From Deltaproteobacteria bacterium (lineage in GTDB: Bacteria > Myxococcota_A > UBA9160 > UBA4427): DNA of 64,000 nucleotides. A model generated the notes under the pieces. That model searched no databases and was not told the origin of the DNA. It saw only the letters and a program-made list of their open reading frames with translations. The translations under genes were made by a program, and so were the position numbers. The stretch lies in NCBI GenBank assembly GCA_002719955.1, contig PBFW01000072.1:1-64000 (forward strand), read 5' to 3'. Positions 8,022 through 18,061 of this stretch are shown piece after piece (the first letter of the stretch is position 1; each line of letters starts with the position of its first letter).

Positions 8022-9299
8022 TCAGCGGGCGCGGAAGGTCTCGAGATCCAGTTTGCCTTCGCTGCGCGCAACGACGCACGAAACGGCCGCATCACCGGTG
8101 ATGTTGACTGCGGTCCGGGTCATATCGAGCAACCGGTCGACACCGAGAATCAGCCCGATCCCCTCGATCGGAAGATCCATCTGCCGGAGTACCATCGCGA
8201 GCATCACCGTCCCGACACCGGGAACACCCGCCGTTCCGATCGAAGCGAGGGTCGCAGTCAGGACGACGGTCAGATATCCCGAGGGTCCGATCTCGACGCC
8301 GTAGGCCTGGGCGATGAAGACCGTTGCCACGCCCTGCATGATCGCCGTGCCGTCCATGTTGATGGTCGCGCCGAGGGGGACGGTGAACGAACCGATCGAG
8401 GGCTCGACACCGAGTCGTTCCTCCACCGTGCGCAGGGTCACGGGAAGCGTGGCCCCGCTGCTCGCGGTACTGAACGCGACGCTCATCGGAGCGCGGAGCT
8501 TTCGGAAAAAGGGCATGGGCGCCACCCGCGCGAACAGGACCAGGAGTGTCGGATAGGTCACGGTCGCGTGAATGATCAAAACGCCTAGCACCGTCAAGAA
8601 ATATTTGAGCAGCTGTTCAAAGACGTCGGGACCCTGCTCCGCGAAGACCTTCGCGATCAGACAAAAAATCCCATAGGGCGCGATCTGCATGAGTACGAAC
8701 ACGAGCTTCATGATCACCGCGTTCGCACTCTCGAAGACACGCAGGAGATCCCGCCCAGGCTCGCCAGCGAGCGTCATCGCGACACCGAGCAGGACGGCGA
8801 ACACGATGACCTGCAGCATCCGGCCCTCGGCCATCGCCCTGAATGGGTTGTCGGGAAAGATCTCGATCAGCGTCTGCGCCAGACCGGGCGCCGCATTCGC
8901 AGCGAAGCCAGTACTCTGCGAAGCCAGATCGAAGCCCTCGCCAGGGCCCACGATGATCGCGGCGATGAGCGCAAGGCTGATCGCGAGCGCCGTCGTCAGC
9001 AGATAGAGACCGAGGGTCTTGCCACCGATCCGACCGAGCTTCGCGACATCCTCCAGGGCCGCGGTGCCACAGGCGAGGGAAACCAGAACCAGGGGGACGA
9101 CGATCAGCTTGAGGCTGGCCAGGAAGATCTGCCCGACCACATAGAAGACACCCTCGACGAGAAAAGTCCCGACCGACGAATCCGCGGCAAATAGATTGAG
9201 GGCGACCCCGAGCGCCATCCCTCCCACGAGCCCGATCAGGATTTTCCGTGTCAACGCGCTGGTGTCTCCGAGGCCCGCGTCCGTTTCTGCTGCACTCAT
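8022..9299 (-). CDS. Dicarboxylate/amino acid:cation symporter (DAACS, SDF family)
   Basis: 425 residues with about eight membrane segments and two re-entrant hairpins. The signatures are S-S-G-A-T-L-P-V-T (HP1 tip), T-I-N-M-D-G-T-A (the NMDGT ion/substrate motif of TM7), G-V-P-G-V-G-T (HP2) and D-M-T-R-T-A-V-N-I-T-G-D in TM8. The Arg in the TM8 motif matches the one that binds acidic side chains in GltPh-like transporters, so glutamate, aspartate or C4-dicarboxylate uptake is the likely role, driven by Na+ or H+. The ATG at 9299 gives the expected short cytoplasmic N-terminus; a G-rich tract lies just upstream. It is divergent from the M50-like gene with 117 bases between them. Confidence 0.93.
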   Translation of the reverse strand: MSAAETDAGLGDTSALTRKILIGLVGGMALGVALNLFAADSSVGTFLVEGVFYVVGQIFLASLKLIVVPLVLVSLACGTAALEDVAKLGRIGGKTLGLYLLTTALAISLALIAAIIVGPGEGFDLASQSTGFAANAAPGLAQTLIEIFPDNPFRAMAEGRMLQVIVFAVLLGVAMTLAGEPGRDLLRVFESANAVIMKLVFVLMQIAPYGIFCLIAKVFAEQGPDVFEQLLKYFLTVLGVLIIHATVTYPTLLVLFARVAPMPFFRKLRAPMSVAFSTASSGATLPVTLRTVEERLGVEPSIGSFTVPLGATINMDGTAIMQGVATVFIAQAYGVEIGPSGYLTVVLTATLASIGTAGVPGVGTVMLAMVLRQMDLPIEGIGLILGVDRLLDMTRTAVNITGDAAVSCVVARSEGKLDLETFRAR

Positions 9300-9416
9300 G
9301 CTCACCCCCCCGATCGCTGCAGCATACCGGACCGGATGCCCCAGGGGTGGACTCGCTGGCCCCCGACTCAAGCGGCGACACCGACGGGTCGATGGGAGCG
9401 ACGGGGGGCGTATTCC

Positions 9417-10817
9417 GTGGACGCGGTCAATGGGCGTGATTGGCTCTGGCTGGGGCTGAACGTGGTCGTGGGCACCCCGCTCGCACTCGCTGTGCTCATC
9501 TTCGCCCGCGAGGGGGCCCGCGCGGTCGTCGCCCTCGTTTTCGGCTTCCGGGTCTTCGAATTCCGCTGGGGGACCGGTCCCCGCCTTTTTGGGGGACCTC
9601 TCGGGCCCATCGACATCGCCTTCGGCCCGATCCCGCTCGCGGGCCGCACGATCACTGGATCGGGAATTCCCCGTCGCCACCGCTTGGCGCGCATGGCCAC
9701 CGCCCTGGCACCGGCCCTCTTGCAACTCTGCTGGTTCCTCTACCGATCCATCAATGGATCAGACCTTCTCGGTTCGCTCTCCCGGGGTCCATCGATCCCG
9801 GGCACCCTCGAGGCTGCCAACGGACTCCTGCTCGGCCTCCATCTCCTGCTGCCGATCCAGCTCTCCCCCGGATTCCGAACCGATATCCGGCTCTTCTTCG
9901 ACCACCTCCTGGACCAGCCCGGCTCGAATCGCGCCGCGCGCGCCAGCTACTACGCCCGACTGGCTTGCCACCGGCTCGAATGCGCCGATACCGCCGGCAC
10001 CAGACAATCCCTCGAACTGGGCCTCGTGCAGCTCGGCCCCGAGCCGATGCTGATCGCATGCCAGAGAAGCCTCCGCGAATTCGATCTCTCAAGCGTGATC
10101 GATCAGGGCGATTGTGCAGGTGGGCTGAAGACCGTCATCGAGGGGATGGAATCGGAACGGGATCTCGACCCGGCAATCTGGTCCTTCAGCGAGCGAGCGC
10201 GACGAGTCACGATCATGGCGGCTCCCCTGATCGTCTTCTCGATTTCTCTCGCCGACTCCCACGCCGAATCGATCGCGAATCACATCGAGTCAGCATGGCG
10301 GCACGAGAGCATCGAGATCGCGGCCTCAGGCGATCGCAGACACTGCGATGCGCTCCTGGAGCGCGGGGGCCGTTGGGCGCATCGAGTCGACCGCTTTTTT
10401 TTCCCCGATTCCTCGAAGCGAAGCGATCGTCATTTCACCTTCGCGCGGCTCGAGCGCTGCCGCGGAGATCTCGCAGCGGCCGCACAACATCGTGGTGAAG
10501 CGCTGCTCGCGGCCAACGCGGCGCGCACCGAACTCGCCCCCGTCATGTTCAGCGAACCACATCGCTGGTTCGAGAACGAATTGCGTCTGACACACCTCTT
10601 CCGGGATGCCGCGGCGGTGGAGACCGAGAGACAGGAATTTCGACAGGCGCTGACAGCCCTCACCAACGCCGAAAAACGGCTCGAGGGGATGCACCAGAAA
10701 ATCGAACTCTGGCCCGAGGCCGAGGCGCGTGGGCAAGCGGAGGAGACCCTGGCTTCCGAACGGGCGGAGCTTCTGTCGATACGCGATCGAGTGATGGCAA
10801 ACCTTCCTGCGCACTGA
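9417..10817 (+). CDS. M50 (site-2 protease)-like membrane protein with catalytic motifs replaced, plus large C-terminal domain
   Basis: 466 residues from the GTG at 9417 (GGGGGG lies 7 bases before it; an ATG at 9336 is possible but would lie almost in the divergent promoter). The first 60 residues resemble an M50 intramembrane protease: a membrane helix, then R31-E-G-A-R35 where H-E-x-x-H is expected, then A-L-V-F-G-F-R-V and W-G-T-G-P-R-L-F. Around residues 143-155 L-L-L-P-I-Q-L-S-P-G-F-R aligns with the family N-L-L-P-I-P-P-L-D-G-G-R, with the metal-ligand Asp replaced by Pro. Both zinc His and the Asp are therefore missing, while the Glu stays. About 300 further residues are helical and soluble, perhaps TPR-like. 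An inactive protease acting as a binding or regulatory protein is my inference. Confidence 0.7.
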   Translation: MDAVNGRDWLWLGLNVVVGTPLALAVLIFAREGARAVVALVFGFRVFEFRWGTGPRLFGGPLGPIDIAFGPIPLAGRTITGSGIPRRHRLARMATALAPALLQLCWFLYRSINGSDLLGSLSRGPSIPGTLEAANGLLLGLHLLLPIQLSPGFRTDIRLFFDHLLDQPGSNRAARASYYARLACHRLECADTAGTRQSLELGLVQLGPEPMLIACQRSLREFDLSSVIDQGDCAGGLKTVIEGMESERDLDPAIWSFSERARRVTIMAAPLIVFSISLADSHAESIANHIESAWRHESIEIAASGDRRHCDALLERGGRWAHRVDRFFFPDSSKRSDRHFTFARLERCRGDLAAAAQHRGEALLAANAARTELAPVMFSEPHRWFENELRLTHLFRDAAAVETERQEFRQALTALTNAEKRLEGMHQKIELWPEAEARGQAEETLASERAELLSIRDRVMANLPAH

Positions 10818-11076
10818 TTTGCGCGCGGAAGACCCGCGAAGCCGTGGCCGAGCCGATCAGGCCGTGTCATAGTCGCCCGACGAGATCAGGCGTACCCACC
10901 TGATCCGCCCGATTCGAGACACAACGCGACCAGACACGCCGGGGGATCGGGTTCGCCGGAGTCGAGACCGCTCGCCGCCCCCCGAGAGCGCGAGTCGGCC
11001 CGGAAAATGACGACATCATCAGGCCACACATGAATCGGCCGCAACGAGCGATCCCCGAGCGCGCCGGAGGGCCACG

Positions 11077-12258
11077 ATGAATCCGAAACTCCTCGCTCCG
11101 ATCGTGGTCGTCGCCCTCACGGCGATCGGTGTCGTCGTCTTGATCGCGACCGCCCCGAGTATCGAATCCGTCAAACCCGAGCGGACGATCCCCACCGTCC
11201 GCGTGATCGACGCCACATCGCAGACCCGGCGCTACCGCGTCCGCAGTCAAGGGACCGTCGCGCCCCGAACCGAAGCCGACCTCGTCGCCGAGGCCGAGGG
11301 CCGCATCGTCTGGATCGCATCCACCTTCGCGCCCGGTGGTTTCTTTTCCGCCGGCGACCCCCTGGTCCGACTGGAGGCACGCGACTACGAACTCACCCGT
11401 GATCGCCGGCGAGCCAGCGTGCAGCGCGCCCGAAGCGAACGTCAATTCGCCGCAGCCGAACTCAAGCGACAGGAGGGGCTATCCGACGGCGGCGTCGCCA
11501 GTGTCTCCCAGCTCGCCGACGCCCAGCGCGCGGCGACCGTCGCCGAGGCCAATCTCCTGGATGCCGGCGCAGCGCTCGAACAGGCCGAGCGAGATCTCGA
11601 GCGCACCGAGATCCGGGCCCCTTTTGACGGACGAATTCGCGAAGAACGAGTCGATGTCGGTCAGTTCGTGAGCCGGGGTGCCGCCCTCGCTCGGGTCTAC
11701 GCGACGGATTATGCCGAGATCCGCTTACCGATCCCGGACGACCAGCTCGCGTTTCTCGACGCCGAGGCCACGGGGGCGGGGGTCCCGGCCGAGATCGGCA
11801 GCGCGGTCGTCCGCCTCAGCGCGACCTTCGCGGGGCGCCGCACCGAATGGGAGGGCCGTGTCGTTCGAACCGAAGGCGAGATCGACCCGCGCAGCCGCAT
11901 GGTCAACGTCGTCGCCCGGGTCGAGGATCCCTATCGCGCCGACACCGAGACCCTGGAGGTCCCACTCGTCGTCGGCCTCTTCGTTCAGGCCGAGATCGAG
12001 GGACCGCAGGTCGAAAACGTGATCGTCGTACCGCGCTCCGCGATGCGCAATGACTCGCGCATCCTCATCGTCGACCGGCAGGACCGACTCCATTCGCGGG
12101 AGGTCAAGATCCTGCGGATCGACCGGGACAATGTGTTGATCCAGGGGCCGCTCGCCACGGGTGAGCGCATCTGCGTCTCGCCCCTGCAAGTCGTCGTCGA
12201 GGGCATGCAGGTCCGTACCGTCGAAGACGCCGTCCAGGCGGAGAACGCCCGATCATGA
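11077..12258 (+). CDS. RND efflux membrane fusion (periplasmic adaptor) protein
   Basis: 393 residues with an N-terminal membrane anchor (about 5-27). The lipoyl half-motifs flank a coiled-coil hairpin: S-Q-G-T-V-A-P-R-T and A-E-A-E-G-R-I-V-W before it, and T-E-I-R-A-P-F-D-G-R-I after it, with V-G-Q-F-V-S-R-G. The helical hairpin (about 105-175) is Ala/Arg/Glu-rich. It would link an inner-membrane RND pump to an outer-membrane channel. GGAGGG sits 6 bases before the ATG. The gene overlaps the pump gene by ATGA, so the two are coupled. No TolC-like gene is adjacent, so the channel must be encoded elsewhere. The 259 bases upstream hold no recognisable gene. Confidence 0.93.
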   Translation: MNPKLLAPIVVVALTAIGVVVLIATAPSIESVKPERTIPTVRVIDATSQTRRYRVRSQGTVAPRTEADLVAEAEGRIVWIASTFAPGGFFSAGDPLVRLEARDYELTRDRRRASVQRARSERQFAAAELKRQEGLSDGGVASVSQLADAQRAATVAEANLLDAGAALEQAERDLERTEIRAPFDGRIREERVDVGQFVSRGAALARVYATDYAEIRLPIPDDQLAFLDAEATGAGVPAEIGSAVVRLSATFAGRRTEWEGRVVRTEGEIDPRSRMVNVVARVEDPYRADTETLEVPLVVGLFVQAEIEGPQVENVIVVPRSAMRNDSRILIVDRQDRLHSREVKILRIDRDNVLIQGPLATGERICVSPLQVVVEGMQVRTVEDAVQAENARS

Positions 12259-15200
12259 CGTCGGCGATCGCGTGGTTCGTCCGCAATCCCGTCGCCGCGA
12301 ATCTCATGATGATGGTGATGGTCGTCGGCGGTGTTCTCACCCTGGGCACACTCCGCCAGGAAGAGTTCCCCCCGGTCGAGCCGGAAGCGGTCCAGATCGT
12401 GGTCGAATATCGCGGCGCATCTCCGGCCGAGATCGAAGCATCGATCTGCATTCGGATCGAGGAAGCCGTCGAGGGAACCCCGGACCTCGACCGGATCACG
12501 ACCTTCGCAGCCGAGGGCGTCTGTAATGTCACCGCCGAACTGATCGTCGGAGCCGATGTGACGGCGGCCGCGACCGAGATCGAGAACCGGATCGACGCCA
12601 TCGACACTTTCCCCGTCGAGAGCGAGAGGCCCCTCATCGCAAAGGTCGAGACCAAACGGCCGATCCTCAAGGTCGCCATTTCCGGCCCGATCGACGAACC
12701 CGATCTCAAGCGTCTCGGTCAGCTCGCGCGCGACGAGATCGCAGGCTTGAACGGAGTCTCCCAGGCCGTTCTGAAATACGACCGCCCCTTTGAAATCTCG
12801 ATCGAGGTCTCCGAGGACACGCTGCGACGCCATGGAATCGACCTCGAGCACGTTGCACGTGCCGTTCGGGAGTTTTCCCTCGACCTGCCGGGGGGCTCGG
12901 TCAAGACCGCCGGCGGAGAGATCCTGCTGCGGACCAAGGGCCAGGCCTATCGGGGCGTCGACTTCGAGGACATCGTCGTGATCACCGAAAACGACGGCAC
13001 CCTCGTTCGCCTGGGCGAAATCGCGGAGGTCATCGACGGTTTCGAGGACACCGATCTCCGGGGTCTCTTCAACGGGGACCCCAGCGTCGTGATCAAGGTC
13101 CAGCTGATCGGAGAAGAAGACGCACTGGTCGCAGCCGCCGCCGTCAAGGAATGGATCCATTCGTTCCGCGCGAGCCTGCCCGCCGGCGTCGATGCCACGA
13201 TCTTCAACGATGACTCCCTGGAGCTCGTCGTCCGGCTCGACGTGCTGGTGCGCAACGGACGAACCGGATTGGCCCTCGTGCTGGTCGTCCTCGCCCTCTT
13301 TCTGCGCTTCCGACTGGCGATGTGGGTCGCAGCCGGTGTCCCGATCGCCTTTGCCGGTGCGCTCTTCATGTTCCCCTTCTTCGACCTGACGATCAGCACC
13401 CTCACCGTCATCGCCTTCATCATCGTGCTGGGTATTCTCGTCGACGACGCCATCGTGATCGGCGAGAGCGTCCACTCGAAGGAGGTCGAGGGACTCTCCC
13501 AGATCGACGCCGCCATCCAGGGCACCCAGGCCGTCTTCGTTCCAGTGATCTTCGGCGTGCTCACCAGCGTGACCGCATTTCTGCCGATCATGATCCTTCC
13601 GGGTCAGATGGGCGGTTTCTTCGGAACCATCGGCAAGACCGCCATCATCTGCCTCGTCTTCTCGCTCTTCGAGGCCCTCTTGATCCTGCCTTCGCACCTG
13701 GCCCATCGAAAACGATCCGATTCCGAAGGGGGATCGAATCGCGTTTCGAGTGCCTGGCGGCGATTCCAGAGTGGGCTCGCAGGCGGACTCGATCGTCTCG
13801 CTTTCATCCGTTATGCGAGCGTGCTCGAGCGCGCGATCGAGTTTCGTTATGCAACGCTCGCGCTCGCGATCGGTATGATGATCCTGACCGGATCGATGGT
13901 CACGACGGGTCGGCTTCGGTATCAATTCTTTCCCGAGATCGCCGGCGATATCGCCTATGCGACGATCACGATGCCTCGGGGGATTCCCCTCGGGCGAACC
14001 GAACTCGCCGTCGCTCAGCTTCAAGGGGCGGCCGAAGAATTGATCCGCCAGCTCGACGAGGAGATTCCGGGGCCTTCGATCGTGGTCCACACCTTTGCCT
14101 CGATCGGCGAGCAGCTCGGGCGCCCCGTCCCCGAAGAAATGGGACCTTCCGGGAGCGGTGGTCATCTCGGCGAGGTCGGCATCGAGCTGGTTTCGGCCCT
14201 CGATCGTGACATCACGACGGACGAGGTCCTGAATCGCTGGCGCGACCTGGCCGGGCCGGTGACCGACGCCGTCAAGCTCGAGTTCAGCTCGGATGCCTTC
14301 GGGGCGGGCGAAGCGATCGAAATCGAACTCTACGGCACCGATTCCATCGAAGAGCTCACCCTCGCAGCCGACGCGATCAAGCGAAACCTGGCCAGCTATG
14401 CAGGCGTCATCGACATCGCCGACTCGTTCCGAGCGGGCAAGCAGGAAGTGCAGCTCTCCGTGCGCGACAGCGCCGTTCCCCTCGGCCTGACCCAGAACGA
14501 TCTCGCCCGGCAGGTTCGCCAGGCGTTCTACGGCGAAGAGGCCCAGAGAATCCAGCGCGGGCGCGACGATGTCCGCATCATGGTCCGATACCCCGAAGAA
14601 GAACGTCGCTCGTTGGGATCCCTCGAAGAGATGCGCATTCGAACCAAGGAGGGCATCGCGGTGCCTTTCTCAGCGGTTGCCAGGGCCGAGATCTCGCGCG
14701 GATTCGCGAGTATCCGCAGAACGGATCGCGAACGCGTCGTGACGGTGACCGCGAGCGTGAATCGCGGCTTGACGACGCCGGCGATCATCCTCGAAGAGTT
14801 CGAGGCCTGGCTACCAGAATTCCACGCCCAATTCCCGAACGTGGACCACCGTTATGGCGGGGAGCAGCGCGAACAATCGACCACGACTTCCGGCATCGTC
14901 ACCGGCACGCTGATGGCACTCCTGATCATCTACGTGCTCCTGGCGATTCCACTCGGCTCCTATGCGCAGCCGCTCATCATCATGAGCGTGATCCCCTTCG
15001 GCACTGTCGGTGCGCTGCTCGGGCACAAACTGATGGGCTGGGACGTGGTGTTCTTTTCGATTCTGGGAATCGTCGCCCTCGCCGGTGTCGTCGTGAACGC
15101 CTCGCTGGTGATGGTCCACACGATCAACAGGCGACGGGAGGAAGGACTCTCCCTGGGCGAGTCCGTTCGAACTGCGGCCACGACGCGCTTTCGCCCGATC

Positions 15201-15455
15201 GTCTTGACAACCGCGACGACTTTCCTCGGACTCGTTCCGCTGATGTTCGAGGCGGCGGTCCCCGCGGCACCCCTGATCCCGATGGCGATCGCGCTCGCGT
15301 ACGGTGTCCTCTACGCCTCGGTGATGACGCTCTTTCTGGTTCCCATCGGCTACCACGTGGTCGACGATCTCGACCGCCTCTGGTCCCGCGCGATGACGAA
15401 GAGAAAAACGATCGCATCTTCCTCGAGGGGTGTCCCGCCGGTCGCGGGCCCCTAG
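12255..15455 (+). CDS. RND-type efflux permease (AcrB/HAE family)
   Basis: 1066 residues, full length for an RND pump. It opens with I-A-W-F-V-R-N-P-V-A-A-N-L, typical of the family, followed by two large periplasmic loops and two six-helix membrane bundles. The TM4 proton-relay pair is present (G-I-L-V-D-D-A-I-V-I-G-E). In the TM10 region the segment reads A-L-A-G-V-V-V-N-A-S-L-V, so the Lys of AcrB (Lys940) is replaced by Val while the Asn remains. That is common in RND subfamilies not closely related to AcrB, and the substrate cannot be predicted. R-F-R-P-I-V-L-T-T follows as expected. It forms a two-gene operon with the adaptor. Confidence 0.95.
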   Translation: MTSAIAWFVRNPVAANLMMMVMVVGGVLTLGTLRQEEFPPVEPEAVQIVVEYRGASPAEIEASICIRIEEAVEGTPDLDRITTFAAEGVCNVTAELIVGADVTAAATEIENRIDAIDTFPVESERPLIAKVETKRPILKVAISGPIDEPDLKRLGQLARDEIAGLNGVSQAVLKYDRPFEISIEVSEDTLRRHGIDLEHVARAVREFSLDLPGGSVKTAGGEILLRTKGQAYRGVDFEDIVVITENDGTLVRLGEIAEVIDGFEDTDLRGLFNGDPSVVIKVQLIGEEDALVAAAAVKEWIHSFRASLPAGVDATIFNDDSLELVVRLDVLVRNGRTGLALVLVVLALFLRFRLAMWVAAGVPIAFAGALFMFPFFDLTISTLTVIAFIIVLGILVDDAIVIGESVHSKEVEGLSQIDAAIQGTQAVFVPVIFGVLTSVTAFLPIMILPGQMGGFFGTIGKTAIICLVFSLFEALLILPSHLAHRKRSDSEGGSNRVSSAWRRFQSGLAGGLDRLAFIRYASVLERAIEFRYATLALAIGMMILTGSMVTTGRLRYQFFPEIAGDIAYATITMPRGIPLGRTELAVAQLQGAAEELIRQLDEEIPGPSIVVHTFASIGEQLGRPVPEEMGPSGSGGHLGEVGIELVSALDRDITTDEVLNRWRDLAGPVTDAVKLEFSSDAFGAGEAIEIELYGTDSIEELTLAADAIKRNLASYAGVIDIADSFRAGKQEVQLSVRDSAVPLGLTQNDLARQVRQAFYGEEAQRIQRGRDDVRIMVRYPEEERRSLGSLEEMRIRTKEGIAVPFSAVARAEISRGFASIRRTDRERVVTVTASVNRGLTTPAIILEEFEAWLPEFHAQFPNVDHRYGGEQREQSTTTSGIVTGTLMALLIIYVLLAIPLGSYAQPLIIMSVIPFGTVGALLGHKLMGWDVVFFSILGIVALAGVVVNASLVMVHTINRRREEGLSLGESVRTAATTRFRPIVLTTATTFLGLVPLMFEAAVPAAPLIPMAIALAYGVLYASVMTLFLVPIGYHVVDDLDRLWSRAMTKRKTIASSSRGVPPVAGP

Positions 15456-15588
15456 CCGCTTCCCAGACCTCGATCGGCGCTGGGGGGGAGGCGGGCCATT
15501 CCTCGGACCGCGCCTCTTCGCACGCCCCCCCCGGGCTCTGCTAGGATCCGGTGTTCTCAGAATAAAGCCCGCTTCAAAAGGACAAACC

Positions 15589-15894
15589 ATGCGCGCCCAT
15601 CGCCCCGCTAGATTCCTCGCCAGCCTCGCCGCCGCTGCGCTGCTCTTCTCGGCCGCACCCGCTGCCGCCATCGAGTGGGAAGGCTCCACGGCCGAGAATA
15701 TTCTCGCAAAAACGATCGACGCGGCCATCGTGCGTCCCCTCGCGAGTGTGCGCGTCGTCCTCGGTGGAATCCTGGCCGTCCCGGCGATGATCCTCGCTTC
15801 GCCGTCGGGCAAGGAAGGCATCGATGGCGCCTACGAGGTTCTACTCAGCCAACCGATCGAGTACGCATTCGCTCGTGAGCTCGGCGACTTCTGA
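15589..15894 (+). CDS. Small exported or membrane-anchored hypothetical protein
   Basis: 101 residues. There is a clear Sec signal (basic M-R-A-H-R-P-A-R, then Leu/Ala-rich core, then A-A-P-A-A-A-I-E with likely cleavage around residue 26). A second hydrophobic stretch near 55-70 (V-R-V-V-L-G-G-I-L-A-V-P-A-M-I-L-A) could be a membrane helix. The remainder is short and without motif. AAAGGA lies 7 bases before the ATG at 15589, giving a firm start. It follows the RND pump by about 130 bases, so it may or may not share that transcript. I do not recognise the family. Confidence 0.7.
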   Translation: MRAHRPARFLASLAAAALLFSAAPAAAIEWEGSTAENILAKTIDAAIVRPLASVRVVLGGILAVPAMILASPSGKEGIDGAYEVLLSQPIEYAFARELGDF

Positions 15895-15989
15895 TCCCGC
15901 GACTCTTTGCCCGGTCTTCACTCGCCCCACCCACCCGACACCGTCGGACGCTACACCCTCGGACCGAAGCGTCGACGACTCTACGATCT

Positions 15990-17912
15990 TTAGGCAGCGG
16001 CGGCGTTGCGACGCGTCGCGCGCGCGAAGATCCAGACGATGACGACCGCCGCCACGAGGCTGATGGGGCCACTCCCGACGTAGTCCGCGCTTCGCCCCCC
16101 AAAGCCCAATCCGACCAGTAGCGCGACGCCGACACCGACGAGCGCCTCACCCGCCACGACGCCCGAAGCGAAGAGGATCCCGGGCGAATCGGCTCCGTCG
16201 ACCGCCGAGCGTGTCACCCATTCGAGGCAACCGCCGGCGAGGATCGGGACGGCCAGACCGAAGGGCAGATAGAGCCCGACCGCGATCGGCATCAAGTGGA
16301 GACGAAAGGACGAATCTCGTCGCTCGAGCCAGGAATCGAGGGCGAGGATGCTCACGCCGATCGCCGCACCCACCCCAACCAGGCCCCAGGGAAGCTCTTC
16401 GCCCCCGAAAAATCCACGCGCGAGACTCGCGAAGAGACTCGCCTGTGGAGCGGCCAATTCCCGGGAACCGATTCCATAGGCGTTGTGCAGGAGCTGGAGC
16501 ACGGGCGCCATCACGAGCGCAGCCACGACGACGCCGAGAAGCTGCATCGTCTGCTGACGCCGCGGCATGGCCCCCACGATCGCCCCCGTCTTCAGATCGT
16601 TGCAGACATCTCCCGCCGTACAGGCCGCACAACACACGATGGCGGCCACGCCCAGCGTCGCCACCATGCCCTGGACACCGCTATATCCGAAGATCCACAG
16701 GAGCCCACCCGTCATCAGCACGGCGGTGATCGTCATGCCGGAGACGGGGCTATTGCTATTGCCGACGAGGCCAACGATATAGCTGGCCACGCCGACGAAG
16801 AAGAAGGATGCGACGACCATGACGACCGTGGCCAGGGAGGCGATTCCCAGATCCTCGGTGAAACGCCAGTAGAGCGCGAGCACGATCGCGACCGCCACCG
16901 CGATCAGGGCGAGGATCTGGCGTGCGGGAAGGTCTTCCCGATTTCGTATTTCGTCGTCGCGCGCGGACCAGCCCGTACGCAATTCGCGCAGGGCTCGCAG
17001 GAGTCCTGAACGGACGCGAAGCAACGCGGCTAGACCACCGACCGCCATCGCGCCGACGCCCACATAGCGCACGCCGAGCGACCAGAGGGTCCACGACCGC
17101 TCGGTCGCCGGCCCCTCGAAGACCGACGAGGCGACCGAGACGAGCTCGGCGGCGTTCGGTGCAAAGTGGCCGACGAGTTCGGGCGCGAGCGGAATCAGTA
17201 CGAGCCAGCCGAGGGCCCCGCCGAGGAAGATCTGGCTGGCGACCTCGAGGCGAACGATGAAGCCGACCGCCAGGAGTGCCGGGGAGAGGTCCGCGCCCAG
17301 GAAGAACGAGCGACCTTGCCCCGCGACGACCGCTCCCTCGATCGAACTCCGGAGAAGCCCGACCCCGCTGACCAATATCTTGACCCCCGCCCCGAGCAGC
17401 CCGCCCCGCAGGACCCGGCCCCCCCCGTCGTCGTCCTCCGCGATCCGATCACCACCGGCCTGGAGTACGGAGGCGCAGGCGACGCCCTCCGGATAGGGAA
17501 GCTCCGGGCTCTCCTCGATGAAGACCCGCCGCATCGGGATCATGAAGAGAACCCCCAACCACCCCCCGGCCACCGCGATCAGCGTCGTCGCCCAGAAATC
17601 GAATTCCGCCCACACCCCGATCAGGACAAGCGCGGGCACCGTAAAGAGGATTCCGGCCGCCAGGGATTCACCCGCCGAAGCGGCCGTCTGAACCTGGTTG
17701 GCTTCGAGAACCGTTCCACCGCGCATCAAGCGCCGCAGGATCAGCATCGCGACGACCGCGGCGGGAATCGAAGCGGAGACCGTCATCCCCACTTTCAGGC
17801 CCAGGTAGACATTTGCCGCGCCGAGAACGGCCGCCAGGACGAGGCCCACCCCGACCGCGCGTGCCGAAAGCTCCGGAGTTTCACCGCTTCCCACCGAACC
17901 ATCCATCATCAT
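15990..17912 (-). CDS. OPT-family oligopeptide transporter
   Basis: 640 residues if the first of three consecutive ATG codons (17912, 17909, 17906) is used. About 14-16 hydrophobic segments are visible. Family signatures are N-V-Y-L-G-L-K-V-G-M-T near the N-terminus, E-L-P-Y-P-E-G, G-N-S-N-S-P-V-S-G-M-T-I, and a segment with C-C-A-A-C-T-A-G-D-V-C-N-D-L-K-T-G. The family imports oligopeptides or metal-chelate complexes across the inner membrane in a proton-coupled way; in bacteria the substrates are mostly untested. A G-rich tract (GGGGGG) just before the ATG triplet may serve as ribosome binding site. It is followed downstream only by the convergent small exported protein. Confidence 0.93.
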   Translation of the reverse strand: MMMDGSVGSGETPELSARAVGVGLVLAAVLGAANVYLGLKVGMTVSASIPAAVVAMLILRRLMRGGTVLEANQVQTAASAGESLAAGILFTVPALVLIGVWAEFDFWATTLIAVAGGWLGVLFMIPMRRVFIEESPELPYPEGVACASVLQAGGDRIAEDDDGGGRVLRGGLLGAGVKILVSGVGLLRSSIEGAVVAGQGRSFFLGADLSPALLAVGFIVRLEVASQIFLGGALGWLVLIPLAPELVGHFAPNAAELVSVASSVFEGPATERSWTLWSLGVRYVGVGAMAVGGLAALLRVRSGLLRALRELRTGWSARDDEIRNREDLPARQILALIAVAVAIVLALYWRFTEDLGIASLATVVMVVASFFFVGVASYIVGLVGNSNSPVSGMTITAVLMTGGLLWIFGYSGVQGMVATLGVAAIVCCAACTAGDVCNDLKTGAIVGAMPRRQQTMQLLGVVVAALVMAPVLQLLHNAYGIGSRELAAPQASLFASLARGFFGGEELPWGLVGVGAAIGVSILALDSWLERRDSSFRLHLMPIAVGLYLPFGLAVPILAGGCLEWVTRSAVDGADSPGILFASGVVAGEALVGVGVALLVGLGFGGRSADYVGSGPISLVAAVVIVWIFARATRRNAAAA

Positions 17913-18061
17913 CGTATCCCCCCGGCCGCCAAGTGAACCCACCGCGGTCCATCCGCGCAAGGTCCGAGAGTTTCGCTGGCGAATCCAGCCGTTTCGGGCG
18001 TAGATGATTCGAGCGCAGGGGGCTCCCGCCTCGAGACAACACGGAGATCCTGCCCGCGGCG

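Noticed and set aside
9440..10498. Long frame overlapping the M50-like gene
   Set aside because: Arg/Pro-rich composition typical of a shadow frame in GC-rich DNA; the overlapped frame has clear family features.
11985..14165. Very long open frame opposite the RND genes
   Set aside because: Antisense shadow of strongly supported RND adaptor and pump genes; Asp/Gly/His-rich and without any known domain.
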